A stretch of DNA of 64,000 nt, taken from contig RJAE01000013.1 of NCBI GenBank assembly GCA_004000035.1, positions 1 to 64,000 of the forward strand, written 5' to 3'. This document shows, one piece after another, positions 53,896-61,955 of this stretch (position 1 is the stretch's first letter; each line of letters starts with the position of its first letter). Below the pieces are notes generated by a model. It saw nothing but the letters and a program-made list of their open reading frames with translations. It ran no database searches and had not been told where the DNA came from. Origin of the DNA: Arthrobacter sulfonylureivorans (GTDB lineage Bacteria > Actinomycetota > Actinomycetes > Actinomycetales > Micrococcaceae). The position numbers and the translations under genes are program-made.

Positions 53896-55280
53896 CGTTC
53901 CACCCCTTCATCGGTGCCGTCTTGGTTGCTTGTGGTCCCTATCTTGGCGGCCCGAGCGGCGGCCGCCGTAGCTTGCTTCCGGCCCGCTTGCTTAAGGCCC
54001 GCTTGCTTCCGGCCGGCTACCTGATCGGGTCGGCCTGCCTCTTCGGGGCTAGCCGTCGGCTCGAGGGGTCCTGCCGAAAGTGCGGCCAGCTGTTTGGCCC
54101 GCTTCTTGGCGGTGGCCTTGCGCTTCTTCTTCCGCTTGATCCTGACGATTTCACCGGCCTGATCGACGTCGCTGATGGCGTTGTCATGACCGATCTGGTT
54201 GCGTTTGGACCTTATGTACATCAGGCCGATCACCACCGCGCCGGCAACGGCGTCAATCACGACGCCAACCATCCCCAGGTGCGCAATGAACGCGGCCAGC
54301 GCGCCGATGCCGCCGGCCGCCGGCAGGGTCAGCAGCCAGCCGATGCCAATGCGCCCGGCGGTGTCCCAGCGGACCTTCGCACCCTTGCGGCCCAGCCCGG
54401 ACCCGATCACCGAGCCGGAGGCTACCTGGGTGGTGGACAGCGCGAAGCCCAGATGGGACGAGGCCAGGATGGCCGACGCCGTGGAGGACTCCGCGGCGAA
54501 GCCCTGGGCGGGCTTGACCTCGGTCAAGCCGGAACCCATGGTGCGGATGATCCGCCATCCGCCGGAGTAGGTGCCGATGGCGATGGCGAGTGCACAGGAC
54601 AGGATGACCCAAAACTCCGGGCCGGTGCCTGCGGCCTGGAAACCGCCCGCGATCAGCACCAGGGTGATGACGCCCATGGTCTTCTGCGCGTCGTTGGTTC
54701 CGTGTGCCAGGGCCACCAGCGAAGAGGAGAAGATCTGGCCGTAGCGGAAACCGCCGCGTTTGGGGCTGGAGGCGCTCTCGTCCCGTTTGGTGATCCAGTA
54801 GGCGAGTTTGGTCGCCAGATACGCCACGGTTCCGGCAATCAGCGGTGCCAGGATGGCCGGCAGCAGCACCTTGGACACCACCACGCCGTAGTCCACCGCT
54901 TGGAAGCCGGCGCCGACGATGGCAGCACCGATCAGCCCGCCGAAGAGGGCATGCGAGGAACTTGACGGCAGGCCCAGCAGCCACGTGATGATGTTCCACA
55001 CGATCGCACCGATCAGCCCGGCAAAGATCATCAGCGGCGTGATTTGAATGCCGCCCTCGCCCTCGCGGATGAGTCCGCCCGACACGGTCTTGGCCACTTC
55101 CGTGGAGAGGAACGCGCCCACCAGGTTCAACACGGCTGCCAGTGCCACGGCAGTCTTGGGTTTGATTGCCCCAGTGGCAATTGGCGTGGCCATCGCATTC
55201 GCCGTGTCGTGGAAGCCGTTGGTGAAATCGAAGAACAGCGCCAGCACGACGACGAGCGCGACTATGAAGGTGAGGTCCAC
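53892..55280 (-). CDS. PiT-family inorganic phosphate transporter
   Basis: A 462-residue membrane protein with about ten TM helices. LFFDFTNGFHDTANAMATPIATGAI is the N-terminal PiT signature and SLVALAHGTNDAQKTMGVITL the second, with the GxNDAQK motif. A metal-phosphate complex is imported with protons. The cytosolic C-terminus (after residue 385) is very basic (KRKKKRKATAKKRAKQ) and ends in a short AGRKQAGLKQAGRKQA repeat. The GTG start is followed by DLTFIVALVVVLALFF. It is the first gene of a two-gene operon with the small membrane protein. Confidence 0.94.
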   Translation of the reverse strand: MDLTFIVALVVVLALFFDFTNGFHDTANAMATPIATGAIKPKTAVALAAVLNLVGAFLSTEVAKTVSGGLIREGEGGIQITPLMIFAGLIGAIVWNIITWLLGLPSSSSHALFGGLIGAAIVGAGFQAVDYGVVVSKVLLPAILAPLIAGTVAYLATKLAYWITKRDESASSPKRGGFRYGQIFSSSLVALAHGTNDAQKTMGVITLVLIAGGFQAAGTGPEFWVILSCALAIAIGTYSGGWRIIRTMGSGLTEVKPAQGFAAESSTASAILASSHLGFALSTTQVASGSVIGSGLGRKGAKVRWDTAGRIGIGWLLTLPAAGGIGALAAFIAHLGMVGVVIDAVAGAVVIGLMYIRSKRNQIGHDNAISDVDQAGEIVRIKRKKKRKATAKKRAKQLAALSAGPLEPTASPEEAGRPDQVAGRKQAGLKQAGRKQATAAAARAAKIGTTSNQDGTDEGVER

Positions 55281-55451
55281 CTAGTTACCCAATCTTGTTG
55301 GAAGAATTCATCGTCAGTTCACCGGGCCGGGGTTGTGAACGCAACCTATCGGCGAACCGCCTTCCGATTGTAGAGCGCTGCCGAGGCCTCGCAAACCGGG
55401 CCGGGGGCGCCTGGGCTTGCCCGCCTCGGAGCGCCGCAGTACAACGGTGGG

Positions 55452-55811
55452 ATGGACGCGAAAACTGCGACGTGGATCACGGCCTACCGGCAGGCGTGGG
55501 AGACCAACGATCCGGACCAGATCGGAGCCTTGTTCACCACCGACGCCGAGTACCGGCCCGACCCGTGGACGGCGCCGTGGCGCGGTCGGGACAACATTGT
55601 CCGGGAGTGGCTGGCACGCAAGGACGAACCGGACGCCGCGACGTTCGAGTGGCACGAAGTCGCGGTGGCCGACGGCGTTTCCGTGGTGGAGGGAACGACG
55701 GTGTATCGGGATGGACCCACGTACAGCAATCTGTGGGTGATCCGCCTCGACGGCGAAGGCCACGCGACGCATTTCACCGAGTGGTGGATGGACCAGTCGA
55801 ACGCCTCCTGA
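55452..55811 (+). CDS. SnoaL/NTF2-like protein
   Basis: A 119-residue single cone-shaped domain starting MDAKTATWITAYRQAWETND. ALFTTDAEYRPDPWTAPWRGRDNIVREW is the classic NTF2-like front half, and HFTEWWMDQ the last strand. The fold is used by ketosteroid isomerase-like enzymes and ligand-binding proteins; active-site residues are not diagnostic here. It is divergent from the PiT gene and upstream of yciO. Confidence 0.82.
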   Translation: MDAKTATWITAYRQAWETNDPDQIGALFTTDAEYRPDPWTAPWRGRDNIVREWLARKDEPDAATFEWHEVAVADGVSVVEGTTVYRDGPTYSNLWVIRLDGEGHATHFTEWWMDQSNAS

Positions 55812-55903
55812 CGCCGTACGGTCGAGCCGGCCGCAGCCGTGGAATCACCCCGTGCATCAACTGCTCGTGGATCAACTCGTGGATCAACCAGCGCCCGGGG
55901 TCG

Positions 55904-55909
55904 TAAGCT
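55904..55909 (+). promoter_or_regulatory. -10 box TAAGCT of the yciO-like gene (leaderless)
   Basis: TAAGCT ends 6 nt before the ATG at 55916. Just upstream, GTGGATCAACTCGTGGATCAACC contains a short direct repeat of GTGGATCAAC. Confidence 0.45.
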
Positions 55910-55915
55910 CGGGGA

Positions 55916-56536
55916 ATGGCGAGATACTTCGACGTCCACCCACAGAACCCACAACCCCGGTCGATTGGCCAGATTGTGGACCTTGTCCGGTCCGACGCTT
56001 TGATCGTGTATCCGACCGACTCCTGTTATGCGTTCGGTGCCCAGTTGGGCAACCGGGACGCCCTGGACCGGATCCGGACCATCCGCCAACTGGACGGCAA
56101 GCACCACTTCACCCTTGTCTGCAAGGACTTTGCCCAACTGGGCCAGTTCGTGCACATCGACAACAAGGTCTTCCGCAGTATCAAGGCGGCCACGCCCGGC
56201 AGCTACACCTTCATCCTGCCGGCCACCAAGGAAGTTCCCCGCCGGTTGCTGCACCCGAAGAAAAAGACGGTCGGTGTCCGTATTCCGGCCAACAACGTAG
56301 TCCAGGCCATCCTGACGGAACTGGGCGATCCGCTGCTTTCCAGCACGCTGCTGCTGCCAGGAGAGGACGAACCGATGACCCAGGGCTGGGAGATCAAGGA
56401 GCGGCTGGAGCATGTGGTGGACGCGGTAGTGGACGCCGGCGACTGCGGCTCCGAACCGTCCACCGTCGTCGACTTCTCCAGCGGCGCCGCCGAGGTGGTC
56501 CGCCACGGCGCCGGCGACCCGTCACGGTTCGAGTAG
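55916..56536 (+). CDS. Sua5/YciO/YrdC-family threonylcarbamoyl-AMP synthase-like protein
   Basis: A 206-residue YrdC-fold protein starting MARYFDVHPQNPQPRSIGQI, the YciO-type N-terminus. LIVYPTDSCYAFGAQLGNRDALDRI is the KxR-SxN-type nucleotide-binding entry, LDGKHHFTLVCKDFAQLGQF follows, and VGVRIPANNVVQAIL is the core strand. TsaC/Sua5 proteins make threonylcarbamoyl-AMP for the t6A modification of tRNA. YciO paralogues are weaker or distinct, and this copy groups with YciO by its N-terminus. It converges on the LigD-like gene, with 6 bp between the stops. Confidence 0.9.
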   Translation: MARYFDVHPQNPQPRSIGQIVDLVRSDALIVYPTDSCYAFGAQLGNRDALDRIRTIRQLDGKHHFTLVCKDFAQLGQFVHIDNKVFRSIKAATPGSYTFILPATKEVPRRLLHPKKKTVGVRIPANNVVQAILTELGDPLLSSTLLLPGEDEPMTQGWEIKERLEHVVDAVVDAGDCGSEPSTVVDFSSGAAEVVRHGAGDPSRFE

Positions 56537-56542
56537 GCCGGG

Positions 56543-57565
56543 TCAGTCCTTCTTGCGCGCCCTGCTGGGCTGGACCCGCGGTGGCTCGCCCGGCATCTTC
56601 GGATAGTCCGGCGGGAACGGCATCTCCCCCAGTCCGGCGGCGAGGTCGCGTTCCCACCACTGCAGCAGGACGTCGATCTTGCCCGGGTTATCGTGCATTT
56701 TCGCCCAGGGGTCACCGGTTGACTTCAGGCGGTCCGGCACCGTGGCAATGGTGAAATTCTTCGGGTCCGCCGTCTCCAGCTCGTCCCAGTCGATCGGACA
56801 GGAAACCGAGGCGTGTGGCAGCGCCCGCGGGCTGTAGGCACCGGCCATGGTCCGGTCGCGGTTGGCCTGGTTGAAGTCCACGAAGATCCGCTCGCCGCGC
56901 TCCTCCTTCCACCAGGAGGTGGTCACCTGCTTCGGCATCCGCCGCTCAATCTCGCGCGCGGCCGCAATAACGGCGTGGCGCACATCCAGGAATTCGTGCG
57001 TTGGTTCAATCGGGGCGAACATATGCAGCCCGCGGTTGCCGGACGTCTTGATGAAGGCCTCAAGTCCGGCCTCGGCCAGCACCGACCTCAGCTCGATGGC
57101 CACCGGGATGGCATCGTCGAAGGACGTCCCCGGCTGGGGATCGAGGTCGATGCGCAGCTGATCGGGGTTGTCGGAGTCCTCGGCCCGGGAAGGCCACGGA
57201 TGGAACACCACGGTGTTCATCTGGACCGCCCACACGGCGGCGGCAGGCTCATCGAGCACCAGTTGCGGGTGCGATCGGGCGCTCGGATAAACCACCATCA
57301 CCGAACGGACAAAGTCCGGAGCACCCTTGGGCGGATTCTTGGAGAAGAACTGCTCGCCGTCGATCCCGTCGGAGAACCGTTGCAGGGACACCGGGCGGTC
57401 GCCGTTGGCGCGGATGAATGCCTCCCCCACTTCGGCGATGTAGCGCGCCAGATCCAGTTTGGTGATGCCGAGGTCGGGCCACATCACGCGGCTCGGGCTG
57501 GAGATGCGTACCTCACGCTCACCGTGCGGTCCATCGACCGTCAGCGTTGTTTGTTCGCTGGCCAT
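56543..57565 (-). CDS. stand-alone LigD-type primase-polymerase (PolDom)
   Basis: A 340-residue archaeo-eukaryotic primase-type polymerase as in the polymerase domain of LigD. SPSRVMWPDLGITKLDLARYI and DGIDGEQFFSKNPPKGAPDF open the fold. LRIDLDPQPGTSFDDAI supplies the catalytic Asp pair, KTSGNRGLHMFAPI the SxxxGxH motif, and VDFNQANRDRTMAGAYSPR the third motif. LigD PolDom fills gaps and adds ribonucleotides during Ku-dependent end joining. No ligase or nuclease domain is fused, and no ku gene lies in the window. It is divergent from the alpha/beta hydrolase, with a palindrome ACACATGTGT (57582-57591) between them. Confidence 0.9.
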   Translation of the reverse strand: MASEQTTLTVDGPHGEREVRISSPSRVMWPDLGITKLDLARYIAEVGEAFIRANGDRPVSLQRFSDGIDGEQFFSKNPPKGAPDFVRSVMVVYPSARSHPQLVLDEPAAAVWAVQMNTVVFHPWPSRAEDSDNPDQLRIDLDPQPGTSFDDAIPVAIELRSVLAEAGLEAFIKTSGNRGLHMFAPIEPTHEFLDVRHAVIAAAREIERRMPKQVTTSWWKEERGERIFVDFNQANRDRTMAGAYSPRALPHASVSCPIDWDELETADPKNFTIATVPDRLKSTGDPWAKMHDNPGKIDVLLQWWERDLAAGLGEMPFPPDYPKMPGEPPRVQPSRARKKD

Positions 57566-57616
57566 GGGAACACCTAAACATACACATGTGTCTTCTGGCG
57601 AGGGCATGATGGGAGC

Positions 57617-58282
57617 ATGCAAGTCCGCGAGTCACATGTGTCCATCGACGTCGGCCAGAGCACTGTCTCCGGCGTCTATGCCCGGCCGGATGCCCCGGTG
57701 GCCACGTTGGTGGTGGCCCACGGCGCCGGTGCCGGCATGGATCACCCGTTCCTGTCCGGCTTCACCCGCGCATTGAACGACGACGGCGTTGCCACCTTGC
57801 GCTTCAATTTCCCCTACCGGGAGGCCGGCAAGCGGTTCCCGGACCGGCCGCCGGCCGCCATCGAGGCCTGGCGGGCGGCCATGCAGGAAGCTGCCGCACG
57901 TTCCGACGGCGAGCCGCTGTGGGCGGCCGGGAAATCCTTCGGCGGCCGGATGGCGTCCATGGCCGTTGCGGAGGGCATGCCCGCCGCCGGCCTGGTCTAC
58001 CTGGGCTATCCGCTGCACCCGCCGGGGAAGCCGGAGAAGCTCCGCGACGAACACCTGTACGGCCTGACGCTGCCGATGCTCTTCCTGCAGGGCACCCGGG
58101 ACACCTTCGCCACCCGCGAACTGCTCGAATCCGTCGTCGACCGGATCGGGCCGAACGCAGTTCTGGACTGGCAGGAAGGCGGCGACCATTCCTTCAGCGT
58201 GAAGGGCCTCAAACATTCAGCGGACGACGTCGGCGCCTCCTTGGCAGCGCCCGTGACGGAATTCCTGCGCTCACACCGCTGA
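57617..58282 (+). CDS. alpha/beta hydrolase, KANL3/Tex30-like (dienelactone hydrolase fold)
   Basis: A 221-residue hydrolase. LVVAHGAGAGMDHPFL is the oxyanion region, WAAGKSFGGRMASMAV the nucleophile elbow (GKSFGG, Ser), LQGTRDTFA the Asp turn and GGDHSFSV the catalytic His. The pattern matches bacterial KANL3/Tex30-like proteins of unknown substrate. GATGGGAG lies upstream of the ATG. No signal peptide is visible. Confidence 0.87.
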   Translation: MQVRESHVSIDVGQSTVSGVYARPDAPVATLVVAHGAGAGMDHPFLSGFTRALNDDGVATLRFNFPYREAGKRFPDRPPAAIEAWRAAMQEAAARSDGEPLWAAGKSFGGRMASMAVAEGMPAAGLVYLGYPLHPPGKPEKLRDEHLYGLTLPMLFLQGTRDTFATRELLESVVDRIGPNAVLDWQEGGDHSFSVKGLKHSADDVGASLAAPVTEFLRSHR

Positions 58283-58323
58283 CGTTCAGCGGCACCCGGA
58301 CCGTCTTCAGCACACAGCCGGGG

Positions 58324-58764
58324 CTACGACTGATCGATATCGACAATGGTGTCGATCGTCCGCTGGGAGGTTATTGGATCCGCATGACGGTGGGCAACCT
58401 TCCACTGGCCGTCCTCCTTCCGGAACACCGTCGTGACCCGCAGTGATACCGGGAGCATATCCCCGGAGCCGCCGACCTTCGCGCGGGTCCGCTCGATTTC
58501 CACCATGTAGGCCAAGTCCGTCCCGGCGTACGCGGTCACCCGCTCGAACCGATTGGGTTCGCCCTCCCTGAGCAAGGAAGCCGCACGCTCCATGGTCTGC
58601 TCGATCTGGTCCCTGCCCCGGGCGGGAGGGCCAAGCGGATTTGCGAGCGTCACGTCGTCCTGGCTCGAAAACAGTTCCTCCTGGAGCGCAGGGTCCCCCC
58701 GGACGAACGCATCCAAGGCGTGATGGTAGCGCTCAACGATCGGATCAAGACCGGACCAAGACAT
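58324..58764 (-). CDS. SnoaL/DUF4440-like protein
   Basis: A 146-residue NTF2-fold protein starting MSWSGLDPIVERYHHALDAF, with GGAGGAATC just before the ATG. LFSSQDDVTLANPLGPPARGRDQIEQTMERAA and VFRKEDGQWKVAHRHADPIT are typical of the DUF4440/SnoaL family, where the final WKVAHRH segment lines a small ligand cavity. No activity can be assigned. It is divergent from the SRPBCC gene. Confidence 0.82.
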   Translation of the reverse strand: MSWSGLDPIVERYHHALDAFVRGDPALQEELFSSQDDVTLANPLGPPARGRDQIEQTMERAASLLREGEPNRFERVTAYAGTDLAYMVEIERTRAKVGGSGDMLPVSLRVTTVFRKEDGQWKVAHRHADPITSQRTIDTIVDIDQS

Positions 58765-59064
58765 GATTCCTCCTGCTACCGCCTCCGGCCCAAGGCCGTC
58801 GGCGCTGGTGGGCCGTTGACACGGCCATGGTCCCACCGGCCACCCAGACACGTCCATCACTCCGGCGCGGATGCTGCCTCCGCCGATGAGGCGCCTCGCT
58901 GCCAGCGGCGGAACGCCAATCCGGATGGTCTTCCCCGCACGCTCGGCGAGCGCACGGCCGATGCGGGTCTCCTAGCCGGGGCCTTGTCCGGGGACTACGC
59001 TGGGCAGGCAGAGGGCGCGATGCCTTCGGTCCCCTGGCGCAGCGTGTCCCTGAGGAAGGTTCCA
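58765..59064. other. 300-bp divergent intergenic region
   Basis: Lies between the SnoaL-like and SRPBCC genes and should hold both promoters. A TACGCT element near 58997-59002 is a -10 candidate for the SRPBCC gene. No gene is supported. Confidence 0.35.
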
Positions 59065-59517
59065 ATGACCGAGCGAAGCAGCGGACACACGCTGGAGTTG
59101 GAAACCATGCTGGAAGCACCATGCGAGCGGGTCTTCCGCATGCTGACGGAACCGGCCGAGCTGGCGAAATGGTGGGGACCCGAGGGCTTCACCACGCCCG
59201 AGGCCACGCTCGACCCACGACCAGGCGGCGGCTACCGCCTGACCATGCAGCCGCCCGGCGGCGAGCCGTTCCACCTCGCCGGTGAGTTCCTCGAGATCGA
59301 TCCGCCGCGCCGCCTCGTCTACACCTTCCGGTGGGAGGAACCAGCGCCCGACGACCGAGAAACGATCGTCACGCTTTCCCTTGACCCCCGGGGCGGCCAC
59401 ACGTGGATCAGACTCGCCCAGGGCGAATTCGCAACCGACGAACGGATCGCCCTGCATCGGGCCGGCTGGACGGAAGCCCTCGGGAAGCTCGCACAGGTCA
59501 TAAACTCCAGCGTCTGA
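59065..59517 (+). CDS. SRPBCC/AHSA1-like domain protein
   Basis: A 150-residue START-like protein starting MTERSSGHTLELETMLEAPC. CERVFRMLTEPAELAKWWGPEGFT, GGGYRLTMQPP and LVYTFRWEEP are the hallmarks of the AHSA1 (Aha1 C-terminal-like) SRPBCC family. The C-terminal GWTEALGKLAQVINS helix closes the cavity. Members bind small hydrophobic ligands or act in stress responses; no substrate is known. GAGGAAGG precedes the ATG. A longer frame upstream has no family residues. Confidence 0.85.
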   Translation: MTERSSGHTLELETMLEAPCERVFRMLTEPAELAKWWGPEGFTTPEATLDPRPGGGYRLTMQPPGGEPFHLAGEFLEIDPPRRLVYTFRWEEPAPDDRETIVTLSLDPRGGHTWIRLAQGEFATDERIALHRAGWTEALGKLAQVINSSV

Positions 59518-59612
59518 CGCGCCCGCCGCGTCGCGGCATCGAAAGAGCCCCGTGCCCACAGCGGGTGTTCCTGCCCTGGCATCCCCCCGCCGCGGGTGAA
59601 CCGTCCCAGGCC

Positions 59613-59618
59613 TACACT
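59613..59618 (+). promoter_or_regulatory. -10 box TACACT of the redox operon (leaderless)
   Basis: TACACT ends 6 nt before the ATG of the response regulator at 59625 and is the likely promoter of the operon to the right edge. Confidence 0.45.
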
Positions 59619-59624
59619 GGCGTC

Positions 59625-60293
59625 ATGGACGAACGCCCGCGGGTCCTCGTGGTCGAAGACGATGTGCCGCTGGCCTCCATGCTCGGGGAGCTGCTGCGGG
59701 AAGAAGGCTACGACGTCGAAACCGCACACGATGGTCAGCGGGCGCTTCATCTGGGCCTGACCCGCGAGTTTGACGTGCTGCTCCTTGACCGGGGTTTGCC
59801 GGCCATCGAGGGACTTGATGTGCTGGTACGGCTGCGCCGCAAGGGCGTGTCGACGCCCGCCTTGGTGCTTTCCGCCCTCGGCAACCCCGCGGACAAAGTG
59901 GAGGGCTTGGACCGGGGCGCCGAAGACTACCTGGCCAAGCCGTTCGACGTCGGAGAATTGCTGGCGAGGTTACGGTCTCTACTGCGCCGTGGCAGCACCG
60001 CGACCGCGCTCCTGCGGGTGCCCGGCGGGCAGCTGGACGTCGGCGGACGGACCGTGACCCGGACAGGCGGCGACGTGCTGGTACTCTCTGAACGCGAAGG
60101 CGACCTGCTGGAACAATTTGCGCGTCGGCCGACCCAGATCTTCGGGCGCGAAGACCTGCTGCTCAGCGTCTTCCCCGAGGCGGCAGACCCGGGTGTGGTG
60201 GACACCTACGTCCACTACCTCCGCCGCAAACTGGGACGTGACGTGGTGCTGACAGTGCGCGGGGTCGGCTACCGGCTCGGAGTCATCGGGTGA
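59625..60293 (+). CDS. OmpR/PhoB-type response regulator
   Basis: A 222-residue two-domain regulator. The receiver (residues 5-117) has the acidic pair EDD, Asp55 in VLLLDRGLP as phosphoacceptor, and LAKPFDV with the conserved Lys near 105. The C-terminal winged helix (about 125-220) includes VVDTYVHYLRRKLG and TVRGVGYRLG, the OmpR DNA-binding signature. Its TGA overlaps the GTG of the histidine kinase (GTGA). As first gene of the redox operon it probably regulates that operon, in response to an unknown signal. Confidence 0.93.
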   Translation: MDERPRVLVVEDDVPLASMLGELLREEGYDVETAHDGQRALHLGLTREFDVLLLDRGLPAIEGLDVLVRLRRKGVSTPALVLSALGNPADKVEGLDRGAEDYLAKPFDVGELLARLRSLLRRGSTATALLRVPGGQLDVGGRTVTRTGGDVLVLSEREGDLLEQFARRPTQIFGREDLLLSVFPEAADPGVVDTYVHYLRRKLGRDVVLTVRGVGYRLGVIG

Positions 60294-61525
60294 ACACCAG
60301 GGACGAAGCCGAGCTGCGGCGGGCCGCGCGACGGCTGGCCGCCGGATTCGCAGCACTGATGGTAGTGCTGCTGGCCATCGTCGGGCTCCTGGTCTACGGG
60401 CTGGTGGCAGCCTCGGCCGCCGAGTCCGTCAGGCACACCCTGGACGAGGCAGTCCGGGTCCGGGAAGCGCACCAGGCGCCGCCGGGGGTCTATGTGGTGA
60501 TCTACCACGACGGCGCAGCGGAGGTCTCGCGTGACATGCCGCCCGGGTTACCCGACGTGGCCGCGATCGAACACGTCGCGCTGGGTTCCGGACCGCTGGA
60601 GGGCAGGGTCGAGAGCGGCGGGCATTCGTATGCCGTGCGCACCGAGCTGGTCGGCGGCCGGGTGGTGCAAGCGGCCGTGGACGAACAAGAGAGCCAGGAA
60701 GAGCTGCAGCGCCTGCTGCTGGCCCTGCTTCTCTCCGGTGTTGCCGCTGCCGCAGTGTCCGCGGCAGCCGGTGTGTTGATGGCCCGCCGGGCCATGCGGC
60801 CGATGGCCGAGGCTTTGGCCATGCAGCGCCGGTTCGTGGCGGACGCGAGCCACGAACTCCGGACCCCGCTGACGGTGCTCAGCACCAGGGCACAGCTGCT
60901 GCGCCGCCGGCTGGACCGGACAGATACCCCCGCCACCGGACCGGAAGTCGCCGGTGCGGTGGACGGAATCGTGGAGGATGCCCGGCAACTGGCCGAGATT
61001 CTGGAGGACCTGCTGATCTCTGCCGACCCCCGGGAGACCCAGTCAATCGAAAGGGTGCAGCTGCAGGCTGAAGCGGATGCGGCTGTGGCAGCGCAACAGC
61101 CGGAGGCGGCCCGCAGGGGGCTGGAGCTTCTCCGGAGCGGCGAGCGTGACGCGGTATCCGTGGACGGTTCTGCGGTGTCGTTGCGCAGGGCGGTCACTGC
61201 CCTGATTGCCAACGCTCTGGACCATGCCCGCAGGACGGTGCGCGTCGAGGTCCAACGTCAGGGGCGCCATGCCGTGGTTCGGGTCGTTGACGACGGCGAG
61301 GGTTTCCCTCCAGGCGCGGAGGCTTGGTCCTTTGAACGCTTCGCCAGCTCCCGGACCAGCGAATCGGGCCAGCGGCATTACGGGCTTGGACTCGCCTTGG
61401 TGGCCGAAATTGCCGTCCGGCACGGCGGCTCTGTTCGCATCGAGTCCGCCGCCGGCCAGGGTGCGACGGTCGCCATGGAGCTGCCGCTGGCCCGCACGTC
61501 CGCGACGGCGGACAAGGACGGCTAA
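60290..61525 (+). CDS. two-component sensor histidine kinase
   Basis: A 411-residue membrane kinase. TM1 spans about residues 18-41 and TM2 about 137-162, with an extracytoplasmic sensor loop of roughly 95 residues between them. FVADASHELRTPLTVLSTRAQ is the H-box with phospho-His. LIANALDHARRTVRVEVQ is the N-box (with Asn), DDGEGFPPGAE the G1 box and YGLGLALVAEIAVRHGG the G2 region. It is coupled to the preceding response regulator, so the pair is cognate. The sensed signal is unknown; the downstream genes suggest a redox or metal cue. Confidence 0.93.
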   Translation: MNTRDEAELRRAARRLAAGFAALMVVLLAIVGLLVYGLVAASAAESVRHTLDEAVRVREAHQAPPGVYVVIYHDGAAEVSRDMPPGLPDVAAIEHVALGSGPLEGRVESGGHSYAVRTELVGGRVVQAAVDEQESQEELQRLLLALLLSGVAAAAVSAAAGVLMARRAMRPMAEALAMQRRFVADASHELRTPLTVLSTRAQLLRRRLDRTDTPATGPEVAGAVDGIVEDARQLAEILEDLLISADPRETQSIERVQLQAEADAAVAAQQPEAARRGLELLRSGERDAVSVDGSAVSLRRAVTALIANALDHARRTVRVEVQRQGRHAVVRVVDDGEGFPPGAEAWSFERFASSRTSESGQRHYGLGLALVAEIAVRHGGSVRIESAAGQGATVAMELPLARTSATADKDG

Positions 61526-61591
61526 GAATCCTCAAAGAATGCAGGCGGACGATGGGAAACAGGAATCGTTCGACTCCGGCAGGAGGAAACC

Positions 61592-61954
61592 ATGCGCGCA
61601 GCAGCAGGAGGAAAACGGCTGGCGCTGGCGGTCAGTGCCTCTGTGGGTTTGGGCAGTGTAGCGGCCGCCGGCATCGGCGCCAGCGTCGCCTATGTGCACA
61701 CCCAACAAGCAGCGTCCGCCTATGGCGCGAGTCAAACCGCCGGGCCGCAGGACAGTTCGGGGTCACCGGACGTATCCGGCCCGCAGGGTAATTCCGGGTC
61801 GCAGGGATTCACGGGGGAATCCGACGACGGCGGTCAGGGCACCTATGTGCCGGGAGACGGTAACAACAGCGGTGGCCTCAGCCAGCAGGCACCGCCCCTC
61901 CAGGTACTGCCGGGAACCGGCAGCTCCCCGCACACGAATTCTTCCGGGTCCTGA
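61592..61954 (+). CDS. small exported Ser/Gly/Gln-rich protein
   Basis: A 120-residue protein with GGAGG before the ATG. A basic start (RAAAGGKRL) and a hydrophobic segment (residues 10-35) form a signal peptide or membrane anchor. The rest is low-complexity Ser/Gly/Gln/Pro sequence, for example QGNSGSQGFTGESDDGGQG. No FMN-binding domain and no clear ApbE flavinylation motif (DxxTGAT type) is visible, although this is the position where such a protein is expected. It lies 66 bp after the kinase and 1 bp before the ApbE-like gene. I do not recognise a family. Confidence 0.72.
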   Translation: MRAAAGGKRLALAVSASVGLGSVAAAGIGASVAYVHTQQAASAYGASQTAGPQDSSGSPDVSGPQGNSGSQGFTGESDDGGQGTYVPGDGNNSGGLSQQAPPLQVLPGTGSSPHTNSSGS

Positions 61955-61955
61955 C

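Noticed and set aside
57582-57591. ACACATGTGT palindrome between the LigD-like gene and hydrolase
   Set aside because: A perfect 10-bp palindrome between divergent genes, but too short and isolated to call an operator.
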